Source of the DNA: Kitasatospora phosalacinea
GTDB taxonomy: Bacteria; Actinomycetota; Actinomycetes; Streptomycetales; Streptomycetaceae
NCBI RefSeq assembly: GCF_030268885.1
Contig: NZ_BSSA01000038.1
Coordinates: 15,651-75,662 of the forward strand
DNA length: 60,012 bases
Direction of reading: 5' to 3'
A model generated the notes under the pieces. That model searched no databases, had not been told where the DNA came from, and worked only from the letters and a program-made list of their open reading frames with translations. The position numbers were made by a program, and so were the translations under genes. Positions 6,950 through 15,350 of the stretch are shown here, piece after piece (position 1 is the stretch's first letter; each line of letters starts with the position of its first letter).

Positions 6950-8956
6950 TCAGGAGAGTTCGGCGTCGGCCGGCGCGGATGCGCCGCGCTGGGCGGGGAT
7001 CTCGGTGGCGTACTGGCGGGCCTGGAGGAGGTAGGAGGCGCGATAGCCGCCGTTGGGGTCGGCCATCAGCTCGGCGTGGGTGCCCTGTTCGGCGAGCCGG
7101 CCTTCGCGCAGGACGTAGATGCGATCGGCGTCGGCGGTGGCGGCGAGGCGGTGGGTGATCAGGATGACGGTCAGGCCCTGGTCGGCGAGTTCGCGGACCC
7201 GGGCGAACGCGGCGATCTCCGACTTCGGATCGAGGGCAGACGTCGGCTCGTCGGCGATGACGAGATGGGTGGGGCGTCCGCCGGGGCCGGTGGTGGTGGC
7301 GCGGTGGTGGGCGCGGGCCATGCCGATGCGCTGCCACTGGCCGCCGGACAGCTGAACGCCGCCCTTGAAGCCGCGGGCGGCGAGGGTGTTCCAGCCATGG
7401 TCCTGGGCTTCGACGATCGGGTGCAGGTCGGCGTAGTCGGCGGCCCGCTTGAGCCGCTCCTCCGGGTCACCGCCGTGCTCGGGGCGGCCGATCAGGACGT
7501 TGGCGCGCAGGGTGAACGGCCACTGCTGGAAGCCCTGTTCGAGGACGGCGACGGAGGAGAAGAGTTGGTCGCGGTCGGCGGTGGCGGTGTCGACGCCGTC
7601 CCACAGCATCCGGCCGGAGCTGGGCGGGTAGAGGCCGGTGAGGACTTTGGAGAGGGTGGTCTTGCCGGAGCCGTTGTCGCCGACCAGGGCGATCACCTGG
7701 CTGCGCGGGATCGTGAGGGTGATGCCGGACAGGGCTGGGGTGCTGCGGCCGGGGTAGGTGAAGCCGACGTCCTCCAGAGTGATCACGTCGGGGCGTTCGG
7801 GCAGAGCGGTGCCGCCGGCGGGGATGGCGCGGCGCTCGGCCTCGCGCTGGAGCCGGTCCAGGTCGGCGACGAACAGGGCTTCCTCGTAGAGGTTGTTGAC
7901 GGTGCGGACGAGGGAGGTGATGTCGGCGGCGCCGGTGCGGATGCCGACCACGGCGGTGCCCGCGACGGCGAGGGCCATGTGCCCGCCGTAGACGAGCCAG
8001 CCGAGCAGGGCGAAGGTCGCGGCGGCGGCCAGCCCGGACAGGGCGGACGCCAGAAGCGAGGTGGCGGCGGTGGCGCGGGCGAGGCGGTTCTGCTCCCTCT
8101 CGGACGCCTCGGCCATGGTGACGTAGTGGCCGAGGATGAACGGGCCGATGGCGTGGACGCGGACCTCGGGCGCGGAGTGCGGCTGGGTGATGAGCTGGGC
8201 GAGCAGGGAGGCGGCCCGGTGGTGCTGCAGCCAGGCCATCACCGAGCCGTAGCGGCGGCGGGCGGAACGGACCGCGCCCCAGCCCTTGGGGGCTGCGATC
8301 AGGACCAGCATGGGCAGCAACAGCGGATCGAGGGTAAGCAGGACACCGCCGGCGGCGACCAGGCCGAGCAGCGCGGTGAGCACCGAGATGGCCTGGCCGA
8401 TCAGACGTCGCACCGCGGCGGTGCCGAAGCGGGCGGACTCCAGCAGCCGGGTGAACTCGGGGTCCTCCAGCGCGGCGAGTTCGACGCGGGCGGCGCGGCG
8501 CAGGTATGCGACGGTCGCGGCCCGTTCCGTCTTGGGCTCCAGCCGGTCGCCCGCCCAGGACGAAGCGACGCCCAGCACTGCGGACAGCGCGGAGGCGCCG
8601 CCGACGGCGAGCGCAGCCGGTAACGCGGCGCGCAGCAGCTGGTCGGTACTCCCGGATGCGAACAGGGAGGTGAGGGCGCGATTGGTGGCGAGCAGTCCGA
8701 AGGCCGCGGCCAGGGCACGGCCGAGCTCGGCGACGACAACGGCCACCAGCGCGGGACGATCGGCGTCCCAGGCCAGGCGCAGGGCGGTACGGAGCATGCC
8801 GGGGATCTGCCGGGCGATTACGAGAAAACTGATCTTGAGCATGGTCTGCTCGTGGGTGGTGAACCCCCAGTCGGGGAGCAGCCGGCCGCCGAACAGGAAC
8901 TGCTCGCTGTCGGAGACGGCCTCGTCGGAGTCGGGTTTGGTCGAGCGGGTCTTCAA
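6950..8956 (-). CDS. ABC transporter, fused membrane and ATPase domains
   Basis: 668 residues. The N-terminal ~370 residues hold hydrophobic segments typical of an exporter TMD (ALVAVVVAELGRALAAAFGLL, AISVLTALLGLVAAGGVLL, AAAATFALLGWLVYGG). The ATPase shows Walker A GDNGSGKTT (426-434), signature LSGGQWQRIGMARA (from 536) and Walker B LVIADEPTSALD (from 565), so it should be active. It belongs to the half-transporter exporter class that dimerises. There is no peptidase C39 domain, so leader removal must come from elsewhere. Its place in the FxLD operon makes export of the modified peptide the likeliest role. Codon 112 is TTA, rare in Streptomyces. Confidence 0.9.
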   Translation of the reverse strand: MKTRSTKPDSDEAVSDSEQFLFGGRLLPDWGFTTHEQTMLKISFLVIARQIPGMLRTALRLAWDADRPALVAVVVAELGRALAAAFGLLATNRALTSLFASGSTDQLLRAALPAALAVGGASALSAVLGVASSWAGDRLEPKTERAATVAYLRRAARVELAALEDPEFTRLLESARFGTAAVRRLIGQAISVLTALLGLVAAGGVLLTLDPLLLPMLVLIAAPKGWGAVRSARRRYGSVMAWLQHHRAASLLAQLITQPHSAPEVRVHAIGPFILGHYVTMAEASEREQNRLARATAATSLLASALSGLAAAATFALLGWLVYGGHMALAVAGTAVVGIRTGAADITSLVRTVNNLYEEALFVADLDRLQREAERRAIPAGGTALPERPDVITLEDVGFTYPGRSTPALSGITLTIPRSQVIALVGDNGSGKTTLSKVLTGLYPPSSGRMLWDGVDTATADRDQLFSSVAVLEQGFQQWPFTLRANVLIGRPEHGGDPEERLKRAADYADLHPIVEAQDHGWNTLAARGFKGGVQLSGGQWQRIGMARAHHRATTTGPGGRPTHLVIADEPTSALDPKSEIAAFARVRELADQGLTVILITHRLAATADADRIYVLREGRLAEQGTHAELMADPNGGYRASYLLQARQYATEIPAQRGASAPADAELS

Positions 8957-9010
8957 GCGTTGTCCTCCACGGTGCGGGCATGCTGGCGGGGCGGGGTGAG
9001 GCGCGCGTTG

Positions 9011-9523
9011 TCAGCCGCTCTCGCCGGGGTGCCGGGGCTCGGAGACGAGGTACTCGGCGACACCAGTGCGGCGGGCGGTGAGCGAGGCACGGAGTGTGCG
9101 CAGCCGGCGCGGGGCGACGATGCGCGACCACTCCTCGAGGGTGCGGACAGCGTGGCCGCTGTGCTCGGCGGGGTCGAGGGTGATCCGCTCGATCTCGTCG
9201 TCGGTGAGCGATCCGCCGTCGAAGGTCACGCCGAGCTTCCACGGCCATGGCGGCTCGGGCGGGGTGAAGGAGAGCATCAGCAGGCGGGGAGCGTCGTCCA
9301 GAGAGGCTGGGATGAAGCCGATCTCCTCGGCGGTCTCCCGCAGGGCGCACGCCCACGGATCCTCGTCGGCGTCGAGGAGGCCGCCGGGGTACTGGTACTC
9401 GCCTTGGTGGTGGACGGACGTGAGCAGCAGCGGCCGGTCGTGGCGGTCGGTGAAGAACACCCCGGCGTAGGAGACTCCGTGGGGCAGGGTCGGGACGAAC
9501 TGCTCGGGCGGGACGAAGGTCAC
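9011..9523 (-). CDS. Nudix hydrolase
   Basis: 170 residues from a GTG at 9523 with GAGGAG seven bases upstream. A complete Nudix box lies at GGLLDADEDPWACALR then ETAEEIGF, with the metal-binding RETAEE glutamates present. Nudix enzymes hydrolyse nucleoside diphosphates linked to another moiety; the substrate here is not deducible. Only two bases separate its start from the HIT gene stop, so the two are probably translated together. It is the most distal of the operon's Nudix genes and the closest to the exporter. Confidence 0.85.
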   Translation of the reverse strand: MTFVPPEQFVPTLPHGVSYAGVFFTDRHDRPLLLTSVHHQGEYQYPGGLLDADEDPWACALRETAEEIGFIPASLDDAPRLLMLSFTPPEPPWPWKLGVTFDGGSLTDDEIERITLDPAEHSGHAVRTLEEWSRIVAPRRLRTLRASLTARRTGVAEYLVSEPRHPGESG

Positions 9524-9525
9524 GG

Positions 9526-10029
9526 TCAGACTCCTCGCTGGTCGGGGCGACCGAGCCGGGTGCGCAGGTCGGCGGCGAGGCGCTCGTCGCGCCGGGGGTC
9601 CTCCAGCAGGACGCCTGCGCCCTCGGTCATCAGGGCGTGGAACTGCTGCTGTTCGTAGGGGACGCCGGGCGGCAGAGGGGCGATGTGCCAGTGGACGTGG
9701 GAGTTGCCCTGCTGGCTGCCCAGACTCAGGACATACACGCGCTCGGTCGGGACGGTGGCGGCAAGCGCGGTGGCGACACGGTGGACCACCAACTGCAAGG
9801 CCAGGTACTGGTCTTCGGTGAAGCCGCCGATGGCGTCCTCGACGTGGGCGCGCGGGGCCACCAGCAGCTTGCCCGGCAGGGTTGGGTAGCGGTCGAGGAA
9901 CGCGACGTGGACGCCGTCGTCCAGGACGATCCGGTGCTCGTACCCGGGGACGCCGTCGAGCATCGAGCAGATGAAGCACGGTCCGTTGCGGGCCCGCTCG
10001 TTGTAGGCGTCGAGATCGAAGGCGGTCAC
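9526..10029 (-). CDS. HIT-family nucleotide hydrolase or transferase
   Basis: 167 residues. The GTG at 10029 overlaps the upstream GNAT stop as GTGA. The histidine triad is clear at NSHVHWHIAPLPPG, and the N terminus has the family's CFICSMLDG metal-site motif and FLDRYPTLPGKLLVAPRAHV. HIT proteins act on nucleoside phosphoramidates, dinucleoside polyphosphates or sugar nucleotides through a nucleotidylated histidine. This fits the nucleotide-processing theme of the operon. The specific substrate is unknown. Confidence 0.88.
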   Translation of the reverse strand: MTAFDLDAYNERARNGPCFICSMLDGVPGYEHRIVLDDGVHVAFLDRYPTLPGKLLVAPRAHVEDAIGGFTEDQYLALQLVVHRVATALAATVPTERVYVLSLGSQQGNSHVHWHIAPLPPGVPYEQQQFHALMTEGAGVLLEDPRRDERLAADLRTRLGRPDQRGV

Positions 10030-10502
10030 CGTACCCAGCCTTCCGGGCCGGGACGCAGCGTCATGTAGCCGTCGAGAGGCCCGAAACCGAGGGAGTGGTA
10101 GAGCGGGGCGCCGGCCTCGGTGGCGCGCAGCTCGATCGAGCCGCAGCCGGCGTCCTTGAGCGCCTCGATCAGGGCGGAGGTGGCGGCGCGGGCGTGGCCG
10201 CGGCGCCGGTGGGCGGGGTCGGTGGCAACGGTGTGGACGCGGCCCCACAGCCCGCCCGGGTGGGTGGGGCCGCGGTAGCCGCGGTAGACGATCCCGATGG
10301 CGCACGAGGCGAGCGTGTGGGCGTCGGCGGGGACCACGTAGGCGAGCAGCCTCGGGTCGGTGCCGAGGCGCTCGCGCATGTCGTCGCGGAAGGTGGAGCG
10401 CCACTCGTCGGTGAGCTGCGCATTGTCGAGGACCGCGACGCGCAGGCGCAGCAGCTCGTCGGCGTCCTGTGGGCCGGCGGGGCGAACGGGAAGACCGGGC
10501 AT
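10026..10502 (-). CDS. GNAT-family N-acetyltransferase
   Basis: 158 residues from ATG 10502 (MPGLPVRPAG). Motif A, VHTVATDPAHRRRGHARAAT, gives the acetyl-CoA pyrophosphate loop, and LYHSLGFGPLDGYM is the usual GNAT C-terminal strand/helix. It is clearly paralogous to the GNAT domain fused to the Nudix pair at 16358-17848 (shared RLRVAVLDNA/RLRLVMLDSA start). Its stop overlaps the HIT gene. The acceptor, small molecule or peptide, is unknown. Confidence 0.85.
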   Translation of the reverse strand: MPGLPVRPAGPQDADELLRLRVAVLDNAQLTDEWRSTFRDDMRERLGTDPRLLAYVVPADAHTLASCAIGIVYRGYRGPTHPGGLWGRVHTVATDPAHRRRGHARAATSALIEALKDAGCGSIELRATEAGAPLYHSLGFGPLDGYMTLRPGPEGWVR

Positions 10503-10525
10503 GGCGTTTCCTCCAGGCGGGGCAG

Positions 10526-11422
10526 TCAGAGGGCGGGGTGTGGTGGCGGGGTATGGCGTAGCTGGTCCAGGACGGTGCGGGCGTAGCCGATGACCTCCTC
10601 GTCGCGGTGGTGATCGAGTGCCCAGCGCAGGGCGGCGGGACAGTCGATCGCCGCCCAAGCCCGGCACGCTGCCAACTCGTCCGCGGTGAGGTCTCGCCCG
10701 TAGCCGGCGAGGAACGCCCCGCGGAGGTCGGGCCGGTGCGGGGTGAGTTGGAACATGACCCGCATCAGGTCGCGGCGCACCGGCTCCTCGACCTGGCTGC
10801 GCTCGAAGTCGATCACCCCGATGATCAGGTTGTTGTGCTGGCGATGGAGGAGCCAGTTCCGGGGTCCGAAGTCGCCGTGGCAGGCGGCGGAGGCGGTGTG
10901 CGGAGGCTCGGCGCGGGTGGCGTCGGCCAGGACCTGGATGTCCTCGTCGGACAGCTTGGCGTCGCGGGCGCGGGCGAGCGCCCTTTCCCGTTCCTGGCTC
11001 CAAGGCAGCTGTTCCCCGATCACGCCGCCGGAGACCGGGTGGGCGTGGATGCGGGCGGCGAGCAGGCCGGCCTGACGGTACACCTCGCGTTCCTCGGCCG
11101 GGGCGAGGGCGGTCGTGATGACGGGGGTGCCGGGAAGGGCGGTGGTGACGACGAGCAGCGACGTGGTGTCCTCGGCCAGCAGCAGTGGGGCCCTGCCGGG
11201 GCCGAGGCCGGGCGCGAGGTGCCGGTAGGCGGTGGTCTCGCGCCGGTGCATGAGCTGGTTCTTGTGCCGCTTGGCGAACAGGCGGCGCCCGTCGCCGGCG
11301 CGGACCTCCCACACCGCCGGCCGACCCGCACGGTCGTGCGAGCGCACCCCCAGCACCTCGTACGAACCGGCCGTCCGGCGCAGCAGTCGGTCGGCGTCGT
11401 CGGGAACAGCGGGCGCGGTCAT
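10526..11422 (-). CDS. Aminoglycoside phosphotransferase-fold kinase
   Basis: 298 residues; ATG at 11422 overlaps the upstream Nudix stop (ATGA). The catalytic loop ACHGDFGPRNWLL has the HGDxxxxN pattern, and the metal-binding DFG-like Asp is in IGVIDFERS. The N lobe has a candidate ATP lysine in GRRLFAKRHKN. APH-fold enzymes phosphorylate aminoglycosides, sugars, choline or other small hydroxyl compounds. No antibiotic target is implied by the sequence alone. Inside this operon it could modify a pathway intermediate. Confidence 0.85.
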   Translation of the reverse strand: MTAPAVPDDADRLLRRTAGSYEVLGVRSHDRAGRPAVWEVRAGDGRRLFAKRHKNQLMHRRETTAYRHLAPGLGPGRAPLLLAEDTTSLLVVTTALPGTPVITTALAPAEEREVYRQAGLLAARIHAHPVSGGVIGEQLPWSQERERALARARDAKLSDEDIQVLADATRAEPPHTASAACHGDFGPRNWLLHRQHNNLIIGVIDFERSQVEEPVRRDLMRVMFQLTPHRPDLRGAFLAGYGRDLTADELAACRAWAAIDCPAALRWALDHHRDEEVIGYARTVLDQLRHTPPPHPAL

Positions 11423-11919
11423 GCCGGCCAGCCGACGGTGGACAGCGGGTTGCCGCGGGTGATCTCACCGAGGGCGTACGCGGTGTAGGGGACGATGTCG
11501 TCCGGCAGCCGGTCGAGCGGCCACCAGCGCAGCTCCTCGCACTTGTGCGGCTCGGCGTTGCGCACCCGGCCGTCGTAGCGGGCGGGTCGGAAGAACAGCT
11601 GGAGGCGGCTGCGGCCGTCGTCGGCGTCGAGGTGATGCAGCGTGTGGACGAGCGCGAGGTCTTCCTCGGCGATGGTGATGCCGAGTTCCTCCTCGGCCTC
11701 GCGGGTCATGGAGCGGGTGACCGGCTCGCCCCGCTCCATGTGCCCGGCTGGTAGGTGCCACAGGCCGCTGGCGTAGCTGGTGTTGGCGCGCCGGCCGAGG
11801 AGCACCGCGCCGTCGTTGACCAGGACGAGGTGGACGCCGACGACCAGCGTCAGCGGCTCCGTGCCGGGCATTCGGGGCTCCGCGTTGGCCGGGTGGTCGG
11901 TGTGGTCGAGCTGGGTCAC
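11419..11919 (-). CDS. Nudix hydrolase
   Basis: 166 residues. The GTG at 11919 has GGGAGG six bases upstream and overlaps the stop of the three-Nudix gene (GTGA). The Nudix box is AGHMERGEPVTRSMT then REAEEELGI, with all catalytic residues. WHLPAGHMERGE and the KCEELRWWPLDRLPDDIVPY tail are typical of ADP-ribose/NTP type Nudix proteins, but specificity cannot be read. Confidence 0.87.
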   Translation of the reverse strand: MTQLDHTDHPANAEPRMPGTEPLTLVVGVHLVLVNDGAVLLGRRANTSYASGLWHLPAGHMERGEPVTRSMTREAEEELGITIAEEDLALVHTLHHLDADDGRSRLQLFFRPARYDGRVRNAEPHKCEELRWWPLDRLPDDIVPYTAYALGEITRGNPLSTVGWPA

Positions 11920-13292
11920 GAGGTCCTCCCGGTGGGCAGGTCGGCCGCAGCGGCGAGCAGCGGCAGGTAGTGGTGCAGATAGGGCGGGACCTTGAGGTCG
12001 AGTACCTCGTCGAGGGGCACCATGCGTACGGCCAGGCCCTCGTCGCCGAGTTGCAGGGCGCTCTCGTCTCCGTCCCAGACGGCGTGCAGGACGCGGGTGA
12101 GCGGGAGGCCGAGGTCGGGGTGCGGGTCGGGGAGGTTCCGCAGCCCGGTGATCTCGATGCCGGCCTCCTCGCGGACCTCGCGCACCGCGCTCTCCCGGGC
12201 GCTCTCGTCGGCCTCGCGCCAGCCTCCGATCGGAGTCCAGTAGCCGGGCCAGGCCATGCCCGGCCTGTCTTCGCGCAGGTGCATCAGCAGCCGACCCGCA
12301 GGGTCGGTGACGAAGACCAGGACGCCCTCGAAGTCGTCGCCATCCGCGGCGGGGTGCTCCAGGTAGAGCGGGACACCGGAGCGGTGGGCGCGCAGCACCT
12401 GCCGGAGGTGCTGGTAGTGGGCGGGGGTCATCCGGGAGCGCCAGTCGTGGGCAGTCTCGAACTTGAACTCGGTGTGCTCGGCCGGATCGAGACGGATCCG
12501 GGCCTGCTGTTCGGGGGTGAGGACGCTGCCGTCGAAGACATAGCCGCACACGGGGACGGGGTACTCGGTGCCAGCCTGCTCATGGATGACGGCGACCAGG
12601 CGGCGCCGGGCGAAGGCCTCGGGATTCTCGGCGGCGAGGTCCAGGCCCAGCTCCTCCTCGGCTTCGCGTAGGGCGGCGGTGAACGGTGTCTCGCCGTGCT
12701 CGACGTTGCCGCCGGGGAAGTCCCACACGTCCGGGTTGGTGGTGGAGCGCATCCCGAGGACGCGGCCCTGCGGATCGGTGATCAGGAAGCAGCCGTACGC
12801 GCTGGGCAAGGCGATGGTGGTGAGGTAGCCGCCGACCGGCCGCCAGCCGGGGATGGCCAGGCGGCCGGTGAGCCACTCGATCACCGTGCGCTGTCCGTCG
12901 CCGGTCAGCGGTAACTGGTCGGCGGGGACCCACCGGTGGTCGTCGTGATCGGGCGAGAGGACGACCGGGGTGCCGTCGGGCACGACGGTGGTGAAGACGA
13001 ACTGCCGCACGCGCCTTCCGCGCTGGTTGGTGAAGTCCAGCTGCCGTACGTACTCCAGCGGCAGGTCGGTGAGCCCGGTCTCCTCGGCCAGTTCCCGCGC
13101 CGCGCCGACCGGTACGGGTTCGCCGTCTTCCCGACCGCCGCCCGGGTACTCCCACAGGCCCGGCAGGACGTCGTGACCGGCCCGGCGGATCATCAGGATC
13201 CGGCCGGATTCGTCCCGGACCACCACGCCGACGCCGATCCGCTCGATGCCTTCGCGGAGGGCCAGGTTGGTCAGCACATTGAAATCGATCAC
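11916..13292 (-). CDS. Protein with three tandem Nudix domains
   Basis: 458 residues from GTG 13292, preceded by AAGGAG; a longer frame to 13343 lacks such a site. Three complete Nudix boxes occur: RELAEETGL after GGGREDGE (~60-85), REAEEELGL after GGNVEHGE (~210-235) and REVREEAGI after GGWREADE (~370-395). All three keep the Rex2EE core, so none looks inactivated. Proteins with one Nudix domain are the norm and three is very unusual. The domains differ enough to suggest separate substrates or fused paralogues. Codon 127 is TTA. It is coupled to the downstream Nudix gene by a GTGA overlap. Confidence 0.88.
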   Translation of the reverse strand: MIDFNVLTNLALREGIERIGVGVVVRDESGRILMIRRAGHDVLPGLWEYPGGGREDGEPVPVGAARELAEETGLTDLPLEYVRQLDFTNQRGRRVRQFVFTTVVPDGTPVVLSPDHDDHRWVPADQLPLTGDGQRTVIEWLTGRLAIPGWRPVGGYLTTIALPSAYGCFLITDPQGRVLGMRSTTNPDVWDFPGGNVEHGETPFTAALREAEEELGLDLAAENPEAFARRRLVAVIHEQAGTEYPVPVCGYVFDGSVLTPEQQARIRLDPAEHTEFKFETAHDWRSRMTPAHYQHLRQVLRAHRSGVPLYLEHPAADGDDFEGVLVFVTDPAGRLLMHLREDRPGMAWPGYWTPIGGWREADESARESAVREVREEAGIEITGLRNLPDPHPDLGLPLTRVLHAVWDGDESALQLGDEGLAVRMVPLDEVLDLKVPPYLHHYLPLLAAAADLPTGRTS

Positions 13293-13388
13293 CGAGAAGG
13301 CTCCTTGAGTCTCTGGGGGCGGGCACGGCACGCCGGTCGTCACGTCCTGGCTTCGCCGGGGGTGGAGAGAGGGTGGTCCGCCCGGCCG

Positions 13389-13883
13389 TCAGGATTCGAG
13401 GTACGCGATGCCCTGGCCGTCACGGAGGGCGGCGTGGGCGGCGCGCAGGTTCCGGGCGTTGTACGGCTCCATCACGCCCGGCGCGCATGCCTCGTCGAGG
13501 TCCCACCAGCGCCAGCCCAGCAACTCCCGCTCGGGCGTGTCGATCCGCTCCTCCGCGCCGGGGGCAAGGGTGGCGTGGAACGTGAACAGGTGGCAGGGAT
13601 AGGCGTGTTCGTCCGCGGCGGCGCCGGGGAAGAACTCGGCCTTGGTGGTCATCCAGTTGTAGACGAGCAGGCGGCCGACGGTGACCGGGACGCCGAGTTC
13701 TTCCGAGAGTTCGCGTGCGCAGGTCGCGGCGGGCGGCTCGTTCCACTCCGCCTTGCCGCCGGGCAGGACCCACATGCGGGAGCGGCCGTGGTGGACGAGA
13801 AGAACCTCGCTGTCGCCGCGGGTGATCAGTCCGCCGGCGGCGGCCGAGAACACGGCACGCCCCAGCTGTTCGGTGTCGGACAC
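13389..13883 (-). CDS. Nudix hydrolase
   Basis: 164 residues from GTG 13883 with AAGGAG seven bases upstream. The Nudix box is GGKAEWNEPPAATCA followed by RELSEELGV. MWVLPGGKAEWNE and LFTFHATLAPGAEERIDTPERE flank it. A 96-bp space separates it from the three-Nudix gene downstream. Substrate unknown. Confidence 0.86.
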   Translation of the reverse strand: MSDTEQLGRAVFSAAAGGLITRGDSEVLLVHHGRSRMWVLPGGKAEWNEPPAATCARELSEELGVPVTVGRLLVYNWMTTKAEFFPGAAADEHAYPCHLFTFHATLAPGAEERIDTPERELLGWRWWDLDEACAPGVMEPYNARNLRAAHAALRDGQGIAYLES

Positions 13884-13949
13884 GTCGTCACTCCTTCGTT
13901 CGGGGCCGCCCCCGTGGTGCGGCGGGCGGGCGGCAGATGGGGCAGGCAG

Positions 13950-14582
13950 TCAGGGGCGCAGGAGCAGGCACTGCAGGGAGCCGAGCGGGTACTCGGTCAC
14001 CTCGCTCCACCCGGTGCGCAGTTGCTGAAGGGCGGCGTGATCGAGACCGATGTGGTGGCGGCCGTCGGTCTGCCGCTCGGCGAGCGGGGTGGTCACCGCG
14101 ATCACTCCGTGCGGGGCGAGGCGGCGGCGGGCTGCGGCGAGGGCTTCCTGCTGGTCGAGGAACGCCAGCGCGAGGCGGAAGGCGACGACGTCGAACCCGT
14201 GCGCGGGCAGCTCGTCCAGGGCTCGGTTGGCGTCGAGTTCGCGGAAGGCCGCATCGGGCAGGTGGGCGCACCGTTCGCGGGCGGCCGTGATCGCGGTCTG
14301 GGCGAAGTCGACCCCCGTGACGGTCGCGCCCCGTTCGCCGAGCGCGGCGGCCAACTCGCCGGTGCCGCAGCAGACGTCCAGCACCGTCAGCCCGGCGATC
14401 GGGCGGCCGAGGTGCTGGGCGAGCAGGTCGACCTCCTCGTCGGTGACCGTCCGGTAGCGCGCGCCGTCGCGGTAGCCGGCATCCCACGGGCTCGGGTCGC
14501 TCAAGTCCTCCATCGAGTTCCCCTCGTTGTCGGTGCGGCCCGGCGCCGTCGCTGCGGCGGGGCCGGAGGCGATGCGGGTCAT
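13950..14582 (-). CDS. SAM-dependent class I methyltransferase
   Basis: 210 residues if started at ATG 14582, which overlaps the upstream stop as ATGA; an alternative ATG at 14513 has a purine-rich GAGGGG site and gives 187 residues. Motif I is VLDVCCGTGELAAAL, motif II-like VTGVDFAQTAI, and the post-I acidic residue is present, so SAM binding is expected. The N-terminal WDAGYRDGARYR and Leu-rich end are typical of small-molecule methyltransferases. The substrate is unknown. Confidence 0.82.
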   Translation of the reverse strand: MTRIASGPAAATAPGRTDNEGNSMEDLSDPSPWDAGYRDGARYRTVTDEEVDLLAQHLGRPIAGLTVLDVCCGTGELAAALGERGATVTGVDFAQTAITAARERCAHLPDAAFRELDANRALDELPAHGFDVVAFRLALAFLDQQEALAAARRRLAPHGVIAVTTPLAERQTDGRHHIGLDHAALQQLRTGWSEVTEYPLGSLQCLLLRP

Positions 14583-14815
14583 GCCGCTGGTGGCGGGAAC
14601 GGCCAGCCGACCGCGTCCGCGCGGGTGAGTTCTCGGTGCACGCTGCCGTCGGGCTCGTAGGTGGTCCGGTACAGGAACACGGCGTCACCGCCGAGCCGGG
14701 CGACGCCCTCCTCGACCACTGGCGCCTTGTCGGCGACTGCGCGCAGCCGCTGGTCGAGGTCGACCGGGCCGCCGGGCGGCTCGGCCGGGCGCCGGTGCCG
14801 GCCGGTGCGGATCAC
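14579..14815 (-). CDS. Small protein of unknown function (78 residues)
   Basis: GTG at 14815 overlaps the upstream Nudix stop (GTGA), and the stop overlaps the methyltransferase ATG (ATGA), so it sits locked between two coupled genes. The product runs VIRTGRHRRPAEPPGG, then a helical LDQRLRAVADKAPVVEEGVA, then LGGDAVFLYRTTYEPDGSVH. No domain is recognised. Coupling on both sides argues that it is translated. Confidence 0.6.
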   Translation of the reverse strand: MIRTGRHRRPAEPPGGPVDLDQRLRAVADKAPVVEEGVARLGGDAVFLYRTTYEPDGSVHRELTRADAVGWPFPPPAA

Positions 14816-15297
14816 GCCTCGACCAGTCGGTGGTGGTCGGGCGCGTCGTCGAAGCCGTACGTGGAGAACGCCGGCCCGCCGGCCAGGTAGGCCTCCAGCG
14901 CGGTCTTCGACGTCGGGAACATCGGTCCGGGCAGCTCGCCGACCGGTGCCCAGCGGACCTCGAGATGCTTCGTGGGTTCGGTGTTGACCAGCTCGCCGGT
15001 GAACTCGCCGGCCGCGAAGACGAACAGCATGAAGCCGCCGCGCCCGTCCCAGCCCTCCTTCACCTGGATCGTGTGGACCAGGCTCAGATCGGCGGGCGCG
15101 ACGACGAGGCCGGTCTCCTCGCGCAGCTCGCGCGCGGCGGCGGTGTGGATCTCCTCGCCCGGGTCGACCTTCCCGCCGGGGATCGTCCACGCCGGACCGG
15201 GGCTCCAACTGCGCTGGGCGTAGTGGAGGGTGGCGATACGGTCAGTGGTCTTGTCGTGGACGATGACGCTGGCCGACAGCCTGTTCGTCTCGTGCAT
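14812..15297 (-). CDS. Nudix hydrolase
   Basis: 161 residues from ATG 15297 with GGAG eight bases upstream. The Nudix box is GGKVDPGEEIHTAAA then RELREETGL, complete. WTIPGGKVDPGE and HTIQVKEGWDGRGGFMLFVF are typical of MutT-like members that act on NTPs. Its stop overlaps the small-protein gene. Confidence 0.87.
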   Translation of the reverse strand: MHETNRLSASVIVHDKTTDRIATLHYAQRSWSPGPAWTIPGGKVDPGEEIHTAAARELREETGLVVAPADLSLVHTIQVKEGWDGRGGFMLFVFAAGEFTGELVNTEPTKHLEVRWAPVGELPGPMFPTSKTALEAYLAGGPAFSTYGFDDAPDHHRLVEA

Positions 15298-15350
15298 TGA
15301 AGGTGCTCCTTGTCGTGGCCGAAGCCGTAAGAGGGTGGGCTGGGTGGTTG

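Noticed and set aside
6917..8623. Long rightward open frame opposite the ABC transporter
   Set aside because: Gly/Ala/Asp-rich low-complexity translation typical of the antisense frame of a high-GC gene; no ribosome site or domain.
10526..11422. Calling the APH-fold kinase an antibiotic-resistance gene
   Set aside because: The catalytic motifs are generic; operon context favours a biosynthetic or metabolic role.
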